NCBI GenBank assembly: GCA_029335935.2
Contig: JARJMV020000294.1
Span: forward strand, 1 to 5,777
DNA length: 5,777 nucleotides
Source: a bacterium
GTDB lineage: Bacteria; Armatimonadota; Fimbriimonadia; Fimbriimonadales; GBS-DC
Direction: 5' to 3'
Position 1 is the stretch's first letter, and every line of letters begins with the position of its first letter. Below are positions 1 to 4,687 of this stretch, in pieces. Made by a program: the position numbers and the translations under genes. The notes below the pieces were generated by a model. The model did not search any database, was not told the origin of the DNA, and saw nothing but the letters and a program-made list of their open reading frames with translations.

Positions 1-39
1 AACTCCTAATATTGCGAGGGTCTTATCGGCCCGTTTGCC

Positions 40-175
40 GCCCCCCCACCTTGAGGTCCCCCGATGGGCGTAGGGGGAACCCTGCTGTCGGGTTGGTTCC
101 CCCTCCAAGCTGGGGTAACCTGCAGGTGGGGGTTCAACGCACACGCCCCTCTCCCCACGATGCAGGAGAGGGGCA
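40..175. repeat. Intergenic block of nested inverted repeats (REP/MITE-like)
   Basis: This stretch just beyond the hppA stop holds several perfect inverted repeats in about 135 nt. Positions 72-81 pair with 95-104 (10 bp, 13-nt loop), 145-154 pair with 165-174 (10 bp, 10-nt loop), and 43-51 are the exact reverse complement of 124-132, so the first hairpin can sit inside a 9-bp outer stem. C-runs and G-runs alternate, which also allows alternative pairings. The CCCTCTCC...GGAGAGG style resembles dispersed intergenic palindromes seen in many environmental bacterial genomes (inference from general experience). No credible gene is seen in 1-196. It could serve as an mRNA 3'-end structure for hppA, a dispersed repeat, or both. 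Confidence 0.6.
145..174 (-). terminator. Hairpin downstream of hppA, possible 3'-end or terminator without U-tract
   Basis: A perfect 10-bp stem (GCCCCTCTCC at 145-154 with GGAGAGGGGC at 165-174) encloses a 10-nt loop, and lies 22 nt past the hppA stop codon in the direction of hppA transcription. The sequence after the stem on the minus strand has no T-run, so it is not a canonical intrinsic terminator. It may block exonucleases, assist Rho-dependent termination, or simply be part of the repeat block. A second 10-bp hairpin (72-81/95-104) lies further downstream and also lacks a T-run. Confidence 0.35.
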
Positions 176-196
176 GAGGATGGGCACAGCGCGCCT

Positions 197-2755
197 CTAC
201 GCGCCGCCCTTGCCGCCGACAGGCGCGTATTCGTCTTCCATCGTGTGGTAGCCCAGCTCGTGTTCGATGGTCTCCGCGACCGAGCCGCGCTTGCTCCAAT
301 AGACCGAGAAGAGCAGCGCACCCACAGCGACTGCCGTGACGCCAATACGCACGGCGTCGGGCAGCGGTTGTATCACGATTGGCGCAATTAGAATGGCGAC
401 GAGGTTCATCACCTTAATCAGCGGGTTCAGCGCAGGACCGGCGGTGTCTTTGAACGGGTCGCCGACGGTATCGCCAATCACGCCTGCCTTGTGCGCGTCA
501 GTGCCCTTGCCGCCGAGGAAGCCGTCCTCGATGCGCTTCTTGGCGTTGTCCCACGCGCCGCCGGAGTTCGCCAGCAGCACTGCCAGCAGCTGCCCCGACA
601 GGATTGCGCCTGCCAAGTAGCCGCCTAACGCCTGTGCCCCTGTGAACACATATTCGCTGCCGCCAATCTGCACGGGCGACGCTCCGATGCTCAGCCCGAA
701 ACCGACGCCCACGGGCAGTGCAATCGCCAGAATGCCCGGTCCTAACAGCTCTTTTTGCGCTGCGGCGGTAACAATCTCCACGCAGCGTCCGTAGTCGGGC
801 GTCTCGGCGCCCTGCATGATGCCCGGCTTCTCGCGGAACTGTCGGCGCACCTCGTGAATCATCTCGAACGCTGAGCGTCCGACCGCCATAATCGAGAACG
901 CGCTGAACAGAAACGGCGCTGCGCCGCCAATGAGCAAGCCGATGAACACCACGGGCACATCCACGGGCAACCCGCCGAAAGCGTCCTTGAGCGTGACGCC
1001 GTTGCGTGTGGCGATGTTGATCAGCTCCACCAGACGCGAATCCTCCACGAATGAGTGGAACAGGGCGACTGCCGCCACCACCGCCGTCGCAATCGCGAAG
1101 CCTTTGGTGAGCGCCTTGGTGGTGTTGCCCACCGAGTCGAGACGATGCACAATCTTGTCGCCTGTCAAGCCGCCCGCCGCAGGCTGGTTGCCGCGCTCTT
1201 TCAGGGCGCCCGACATCTCGAAGATGCCGTTCGCGTTGTCCGAGATGGGTCCGAAGGTGTCCATCGCCAAGATATAGCCTGTGGTTGCCAATAGCCCCAA
1301 TCCTGTGAGCGCGATGCCGTAGAACGAGAGCATCGGACCGCCGAAGACGCCTGGCGGGAAGATGAACAGCGGCGCCAACAGCGCGGAGGCAATCGCGAAC
1401 ACCGCCCACACGCTCGATTCCAGCCCGTAGGCGAAGCCCTGAATAATCAGCGTCGCGGGTCCTGTGGACGCCGCGGCCGAGATTTCTTTCACGGGCTTCT
1501 TCTCGGTTGAGGTGAAATACTCGGTGATGCGTTCGATCATCACGGCGACGACCACGCCGAACGCTGTAGCAATCCAGAACCGCCACCAGTCCACTGTCGC
1601 GCCGCCCAACTCGGGCTTGAGTTGCACATCCTGCATAAAGAAATAGGCGACGCCCAGATTGCCCAACGCCGCCAGCACCGCCGAGACCCAGAACCCGCGA
1701 TTGATGGGCTTCATCGGGTTCAGGTCGGCGCGGTCTTCGCCCTTGACCGCCAGCACGCCGATGATGGAGGCAATCACGCCCACGCCGCGCACCAGCAGGG
1801 CGAACATCACCAGTTTCATCGCGCTCGCAGGGGTCAATACGAGGCTCGCCGCCACGCCCAGAATAATCGCCGCGACGAGGGTGACTTCGTAGGATTCGAA
1901 CACATCCGCCGCCATCCCTGCGCAGTCGCCCACATTGTCGCCGACATTATCGGCGATTGTGGCGGGGTTGCGCGGGTCGTCCTCGGGGATGCCTGCCTCC
2001 ACCTTGCCCACCAAGTCGGCGCCGACATCCGCGCCTTTGGTGTAGATGCCGCCGCCGACGCGCATAAACAGCGCCGCCAGCGAGCCACCGAACCCGAAGC
2101 CCACCAGCACGAACATCGCCTTCTCGCGAAACAGCAGGAAAATCACAGTTGCGCCGAGCAAGCCCAAGCCGACAGTGAACATCCCGCTCACTGCGCCCGC
2201 GCGGAAGGCAATCTCAAGCGCGTTTTTGAAGCTGGTCAGCGCAGCAGCCGCAGTGCGTAGATTACCCCGCACCGCCATATACATACCGACATAGCCTGCG
2301 CCGTAAGAAGCAAACACACCCAAGAAGAACGCAATCGCAATCCCCGCGCCCAGTAGCAAGCCCTCGCCCGGATAAATCCGCTCATACACGGGGCGATAAA
2401 GCAAGAACAGCACGGCGGTAATCGCCAGCACGAACCAAATCATCGTGCTAATCTGCCGCTTGAGATAGGCGTTCGCGCCGTCCTGAATCGCTCGTGCAAC
2501 CTCCTGCATCCGCGAAGTGCCGGGATTCTGCTTGAGCGTCCACTGTAAGATGTACAGTCCGAACCCTAACGCCGTAAACGCCAAGAGCAACACCACGCCG
2601 AGAATCAGGTACTCTTGTGAGCCGAACGGGGGCAGCTCCACCGCCTCGGCGGCACGGGCTTGCAACCCCGTCAGCAGCCATAATACGCCAAAGAACGCCG
2701 CACGCGCGGGTATGACTGCCCACCCGACGCGACGACCTGCGTCAGCATTCCTCAT
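197..2755 (-). CDS. hppA: K+-independent H+-translocating membrane pyrophosphatase
   Basis: This 852-residue integral membrane protein couples PPi hydrolysis to H+ export across the cytoplasmic membrane. The family hallmarks are intact and in order: the substrate loop DVGADLVGKVE (243-253), the Asp-rich IADNVGDNVGDCAGMAADVFES segment (about 267-288), DTFGPISDNANG (499-510), GDKIVHRLDSVGNTTKALTKG (532-552), and the C-terminal NSGGAWDNAKK (730-740) and GDTVGDPFKDTAGPALN (761-777). Lys547 and Thr550 in GNTTKALT are the residues known to mark the K+-independent subfamily, where K+-dependent enzymes have Ala at the Lys position. Many hydrophobic helices fit the usual 16-helix fold. The protein is longer than the typical 660-770 residues because of an N-terminal signal-peptide-like segment (about 13-36) and a polar C-terminal tail (about 822-852). 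The ATG start is supported by GGGAGGAG 7 nt upstream. It is transcribed divergently from clpS. I infer H+ rather than Na+ transport from the subfamily. Confidence 0.97.
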   Translation of the reverse strand: MRNADAGRRVGWAVIPARAAFFGVLWLLTGLQARAAEAVELPPFGSQEYLILGVVLLLAFTALGFGLYILQWTLKQNPGTSRMQEVARAIQDGANAYLKRQISTMIWFVLAITAVLFLLYRPVYERIYPGEGLLLGAGIAIAFFLGVFASYGAGYVGMYMAVRGNLRTAAAALTSFKNALEIAFRAGAVSGMFTVGLGLLGATVIFLLFREKAMFVLVGFGFGGSLAALFMRVGGGIYTKGADVGADLVGKVEAGIPEDDPRNPATIADNVGDNVGDCAGMAADVFESYEVTLVAAIILGVAASLVLTPASAMKLVMFALLVRGVGVIASIIGVLAVKGEDRADLNPMKPINRGFWVSAVLAALGNLGVAYFFMQDVQLKPELGGATVDWWRFWIATAFGVVVAVMIERITEYFTSTEKKPVKEISAAASTGPATLIIQGFAYGLESSVWAVFAIASALLAPLFIFPPGVFGGPMLSFYGIALTGLGLLATTGYILAMDTFGPISDNANGIFEMSGALKERGNQPAAGGLTGDKIVHRLDSVGNTTKALTKGFAIATAVVAAVALFHSFVEDSRLVELINIATRNGVTLKDAFGGLPVDVPVVFIGLLIGGAAPFLFSAFSIMAVGRSAFEMIHEVRRQFREKPGIMQGAETPDYGRCVEIVTAAAQKELLGPGILAIALPVGVGFGLSIGASPVQIGGSEYVFTGAQALGGYLAGAILSGQLLAVLLANSGGAWDNAKKRIEDGFLGGKGTDAHKAGVIGDTVGDPFKDTAGPALNPLIKVMNLVAILIAPIVIQPLPDAVRIGVTAVAVGALLFSVYWSKRGSVAETIEHELGYHTMEDEYAPVGGKGGA

Positions 2756-2762
2756 CGAACAA

Positions 2763-2770
2763 CTCCTCCC
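2763..2770 (-). promoter_or_regulatory. Shine-Dalgarno site of hppA
   Basis: On the minus strand GGGAGGAG lies 7 nt before the ATG at 2755. This strong site supports the long N-terminus of the pyrophosphatase, including its signal-like first helix, over a later start. Confidence 0.8.
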
Positions 2771-2791
2771 TTGTTGGAATTTCGGAATCTC

Positions 2792-2805
2792 TCCGCAACT
2801 GCGGA
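2792..2805. promoter_or_regulatory. Palindrome in the hppA leader, possible operator
   Basis: TCCGCA-AC-TGCGGA is a perfect 6-bp inverted repeat with a 2-nt centre. It sits between the predicted hppA promoter and its ribosome-binding site, just downstream of the expected transcription start. It could be an operator or a small leader hairpin. The binding protein is unknown. Confidence 0.35.
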
Positions 2806-2813
2806 ACCCACAT

Positions 2814-2842
2814 AGTTTACCTCATTGGAATCGCCAAGACAA
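2814..2842 (-). promoter_or_regulatory. Predicted sigma70-type promoter of hppA
   Basis: Read on the minus strand, TTGTCT (2842-2837) and TAAACT (2819-2814) are separated by exactly 17 nt. This resembles TTGACA/TATAAT, with four of six matches at -35 and the key TAnnnT at -10. Transcription would start near 2807 and give a leader of about 50 nt containing the 2792-2805 palindrome and the Shine-Dalgarno site. This is a hand-made prediction. Confidence 0.5.
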
Positions 2843-2847
2843 GCTAA

Positions 2848-2859
2848 AGCGCACGCGCT
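2848..2859. promoter_or_regulatory. Palindrome over the clpS -35 region, possible operator
   Basis: AGCGC-AC-GCGCT is a perfect 5-bp inverted repeat with the same central AC as the palindrome at 2792-2805. It covers the place where a -35 box for clpS would lie, and no recognisable -35 hexamer is there. This would suit an activator or repressor site, but short GC-rich palindromes arise easily by chance. Confidence 0.25.
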
Positions 2860-2872
2860 GTCCAGGGCGCGC

Positions 2873-2878
2873 TATAAT
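2873..2878 (+). promoter_or_regulatory. Consensus -10 box of clpS, implying a leaderless mRNA
   Basis: A perfect TATAAT ends 7 nt before the clpS ATG at 2886, so transcription should begin at or one base before the start codon. There is no Shine-Dalgarno sequence upstream of that ATG and no clear -35 box at normal spacing. A -10 box immediately ahead of the start codon is the known signature of leaderless genes. Confidence 0.6.
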
Positions 2879-2885
2879 TAATGCC

Positions 2886-3170
2886 ATGCTTGAAGTGGCG
2901 CTTCCAGAGCAGGAAACTACCGAGCGCGTTGACGACGGCGCGTCGCACGCATGGAAAGTCATCCTATACAACGACGACTACCATCTCTTTGAAGCGGTGG
3001 TCGCACAGGTACAGAAGGCGACGGGCTATCCCTACGCGCGCGCGTGGGCGATTACTTACGAGGCGCACACGCGCGGGCACGCCCTCGTGTGGGCAGGAGC
3101 GATTGACGAGTGCCTGCGCGTAGAAGGCGTGCTGCGCGAAATCGGACTGCGAACCGATATCGTGGCATAG
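2886..3170 (+). CDS. clpS: ClpS, adaptor of the Clp protease (N-degron recognition)
   Basis: This 94-residue protein is of the usual ClpS size. ClpS binds proteins bearing N-terminal destabilising residues in the cytoplasm and delivers them to the ClpA/ClpC unfoldase with ClpP. The core begins at WKVILYNDDYH (23-33), carrying the Asn-Asp-Asp motif (N29, D30, D31) that holds the substrate alpha-amino group. The conserved His is at 61 (EAHTRGHALVW). The AWAIT...H..G.A.VW pattern is closer to cyanobacterial ClpS than to the E. coli protein. The residue matching E. coli Met40 is Phe35 and that matching Thr38 is His33, so substrate preference may differ. The ATG at 2886 is chosen because a TATAAT box lies 7 nt upstream, with no ribosome-binding site and no later in-frame Met. 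The frame is open further upstream, but that stretch runs through the divergent promoter region. No clp subunit genes are in the window. The tetR gene follows after 70 nt. Confidence 0.92.
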   Translation: MLEVALPEQETTERVDDGASHAWKVILYNDDYHLFEAVVAQVQKATGYPYARAWAITYEAHTRGHALVWAGAIDECLRVEGVLREIGLRTDIVA

Positions 3171-3173
3171 GTG

Positions 3174-3193
3174 GCAGGAGCGACAACGCCTGC
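3174..3193. promoter_or_regulatory. Bulged inverted repeat between clpS and the TetR gene
   Basis: GCAG-GA-GCG-ACAA-CGC-CTGC can form a 4+3 bp stem with a 2-nt bulge and an ACAA loop, starting 4 nt after the clpS stop and ending 47 nt before the tetR start. TetR regulators usually bind palindromes near their own promoter, so this is a candidate autoregulatory operator. It could equally be a weak RNA hairpin at the clpS 3' end. No T-run follows it. I see no convincing -35/-10 pair in 3171-3240. Confidence 0.25.
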
Positions 3194-3223
3194 AACGAAC
3201 ATCTGTGGCTGATTGCTTTGCGA

Positions 3224-3230
3224 GGGGAGG
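3224..3230 (+). promoter_or_regulatory. Shine-Dalgarno site of the TetR gene
   Basis: GGGGAGG lies 10 nt before the ATG at 3241 and decides this start over the in-frame GTG at 3205. The 12 extra residues from that GTG do not resemble a TetR N-terminus and would place the Shine-Dalgarno site inside the gene. Confidence 0.7.
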
Positions 3231-3240
3231 CGACCGAACG

Positions 3241-3876
3241 ATGGCGAAACGAACCGAACGACAAGAGGCGCGACGCGAACAAATCCTCAACGGCGCGGCG
3301 CGCGTGTTCTCCAAGAAGGGCTACCATGCCAGCACTGTCGATGAGATTGCGAAGGAGTTAGGCTTGACAAAAGCCAGCATCTACTACTATGTCTCCGACA
3401 AGAGCGACCTGCTCTACCAGCTCTACAAACGCGCGATGACGGCGCTGCTGGAGTCTCAAACGGAGATTATGGCGCGTCCAGACCCGCCCGACGCTAAGTT
3501 GCGGGCGATGATTGAAGAGTATGTGCGCATCGTCGCCAGCGCGTCTGCCGTCTACAGCGTGGTGGTGCTGCGCGAACATCACGCCCTGCCACCGCGTAAA
3601 CGCAAAGAGATTATCGCGCTACGCGACCAGTATGAAGCGAACTATCAGCGTTGTATTCAAGAGGGCATCGATCGGGGCATTTTTGAATCGCAAGATGTGA
3701 AGATGGCGTCTTATGTGGTGCTCGGCGCGCTGAACTGGATACCCAACTGGTACAACCCGCGCGGCTCGCTTAGCAAGGAACAGATTGGGCGCATGTTCGC
3801 CGAGCATCTGGTGCGTGGACTTCTGGCAGACCGTGCGCAACGCCCTCACCCAGAGGTCGCGCCGCGCTCGGAATGA
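3241..3876 (+). CDS. TetR/AcrR-family transcriptional regulator
   Basis: This is a 211-residue one-component repressor, normal for the family. The N-terminal TetR DNA-binding domain is unmistakable: basic start, REQILNGAARVFSKKGYHASTV (13-33), then the helix-turn-helix IAKELGLTKASIYYYVSDKSDLL (36-58). The C-terminal ligand-binding helices (about 70-197) contain REHHALPPRKRKEIIALRDQYE (111-132), Y..CIQEGIDRGIF (135-148) and WIPNWYNPRGSLSKEQI (166-182). This pattern resembles the FadR/KstR2-type TetR proteins that respond to acyl-CoA, but the ligand is inference. The last 14 residues (RAQRPHPEVAPRSE) look unlike a helix and may be encoded by a repeat that has run into the gene. The ATG at 3241 has GGGGAGG 10 nt upstream. 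It lies 70 nt after clpS and 73 nt before the zinc-ribbon gene, so all three may share a transcript. Its targets cannot be told from this window. Confidence 0.93.
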   Translation: MAKRTERQEARREQILNGAARVFSKKGYHASTVDEIAKELGLTKASIYYYVSDKSDLLYQLYKRAMTALLESQTEIMARPDPPDAKLRAMIEEYVRIVASASAVYSVVVLREHHALPPRKRKEIIALRDQYEANYQRCIQEGIDRGIFESQDVKMASYVVLGALNWIPNWYNPRGSLSKEQIGRMFAEHLVRGLLADRAQRPHPEVAPRSE

Positions 3877-3880
3877 CAAA
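3838..3880. repeat. Possible dispersed-repeat fragment at the tetR 3' end
   Basis: The bases encoding the last residues of the TetR protein and its stop (CCCTCACCCAGAGG, then GCGCTCGGAATGAC) resemble dispersed intergenic elements whose complement begins GTCATTCCGAGCGC. The encoded tail is Pro/Arg-rich and lacks the helical character of the preceding domain. Only one copy lies in the window, so its repeat nature is a recollection-based inference. Confidence 0.25.
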
Positions 3881-3935
3881 ACGCTCCACTGGTAGCCGTT
3901 GGCAGGATTCTCGCGCGGACTGCCGAATCTATAGT

Positions 3936-3942
3936 CAGGAGG
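3936..3942 (+). promoter_or_regulatory. Shine-Dalgarno site of the zinc-ribbon gene
   Basis: CAGGAGG lies 7 nt before a GTG codon at 3950 and fixes that GTG as the start. No ATG in frame is better placed. A weak TATAGT at 3930-3935 is too close to serve as a -10 box for this ribosome-binding site. The rest of the 73-nt gap from the tetR stop shows no convincing promoter. Confidence 0.75.
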
Positions 3943-3949
3943 CGAGAGC

Positions 3950-4687
3950 GTGGACGAACCCATCAAGCGTTCTGACGCAGTGGAGAAGGAATATACGCAG
4001 GCAGTCATCTACGGCATCGTGGGGCTGGTGGCGCTGGCGCTCACTTTCTTGTTTTGGCGATACGGTGGGATATTCTACTCCCTCTCGTGGGGCTTTGGGC
4101 TGGTGTGGCTTGGCTCATGGGGCTATGCGATATGGTCTTATTACAAAACGACCAAAGTTCCCGCCTATCCTGTGGAGTGTCCCTTTTGCCATCAAGAGGT
4201 GGTGCTGACGGGCGCGCCGACGAGCGACTTCACTTGCGACCATTGTCTCAAGCGCGTGCCGATAGAGAACGGGCGCGTGATGGAGATTATCGCGGTGAAG
4301 TGTCCGCACTGTGGCTCGATGGAGCAGGTCTCGGTGAAAGCCGCCGCGGCCATCTGCGAGCAGTGCCAGCGCGAGTTCCCCATCCGAACCACGGGGCGTG
4401 TGCCTGTGGGGATGCCCTTACCGCAAGACGACCCCACCCCCTATGAACTCGTGCTGCTCGGTGTGGATCGGCTGAAAGAGGAGCAGGCAATCTTGGCGTT
4501 GGAGCGGTTCTTAGACTTGACACGCCCCGATGTGAAGAAGCTGCTGGAGACGGTTCCGATGGTGCTACTGACGAACCTACCGCGCCGCAAAGCGGAGAGC
4601 CACGCACGCGAGTTGAGCGAACAGGGCGTGCGCGTGGAGGCGCGTCGGATTGAGGATCCCAATCGTGTGCCCACGCCGTGGAATTAG
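3950..4687 (+). CDS. Membrane-anchored tandem zinc-ribbon protein with L7/L12-like C-terminal domain
   Basis: This is a 245-residue protein of unknown function. Two hydrophobic helices (about 18-36 and 41-64) form an N-terminal hairpin. Lys66/Lys69 after the second helix suggest the rest is cytoplasmic. Two CxxC...CxxC zinc ribbons follow: Cys77/80/96/99 and Cys118/121/136/139. They look like a tandem duplication (VECPFC...PIENGRV against VKCPHC...PIRTTGRV, about 41 residues apart). Residues 165-232 align without gaps to the 68-residue C-terminal domain of ribosomal protein L7/L12, with about 17 identities by hand against E. coli. These include VKKLLETVP (AKDLVESAP in L7/L12) and ELSEQGVRVE (ALEEAGAEVE). 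In L7/L12 this domain contacts translation factors, so a role at the ribosome or in protein interaction is possible but unproven. The GTG start is supported by AGGAGG. It is 73 nt after tetR and its stop overlaps the convergent gene. Confidence 0.88.
   Translation: MDEPIKRSDAVEKEYTQAVIYGIVGLVALALTFLFWRYGGIFYSLSWGFGLVWLGSWGYAIWSYYKTTKVPAYPVECPFCHQEVVLTGAPTSDFTCDHCLKRVPIENGRVMEIIAVKCPHCGSMEQVSVKAAAAICEQCQREFPIRTTGRVPVGMPLPQDDPTPYELVLLGVDRLKEEQAILALERFLDLTRPDVKKLLETVPMVLLTNLPRRKAESHARELSEQGVRVEARRIEDPNRVPTPWN

Noticed and set aside
41..175. G-quadruplex in the C/G-rich repeat block
   Set aside because: Long G-runs are split between the two strands with wide gaps, so no four closely spaced runs lie on one strand. 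Hairpins explain the pattern better.
6..339. Small open frames over the first 340 bases
   Set aside because: They overlap the repeat block and the end of hppA, have low-complexity Pro/Arg/Gly-rich products, and show no codon or domain support.
498..1586. Long minus-strand open frame of 362 codons inside hppA
   Set aside because: It lies in another frame of the clearly real pyrophosphatase and encodes an Arg/Gly-rich sequence with no domain. It is a shadow caused by high GC at third positions.
1622..2260. Plus-strand open frame of 212 codons antisense to hppA
   Set aside because: Its product is a His/Ala/Arg-rich sequence typical of antisense translation of a membrane protein, and the start has no convincing ribosome-binding site.
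2517..2885. Upstream extension of the clpS reading frame into hppA
   Set aside because: The extension runs antisense through the hppA start and through both promoter regions, and the extra residues do not resemble ClpS. The start at 2886 gives a normal-sized protein.
3901..3929. Interleaved repeats GGCAG/CTGCC and GATTC/GAATC suggesting a pseudoknot
   Set aside because: The arms are only 5 bp each in a short gap and are plausibly due to chance.
3899..3935. TTGGCA ... TATAGT as a promoter for the zinc-ribbon gene
   Set aside because: The two hexamers are 25 nt apart, which is too far, and the TATAGT would place the transcription start on the Shine-Dalgarno site.
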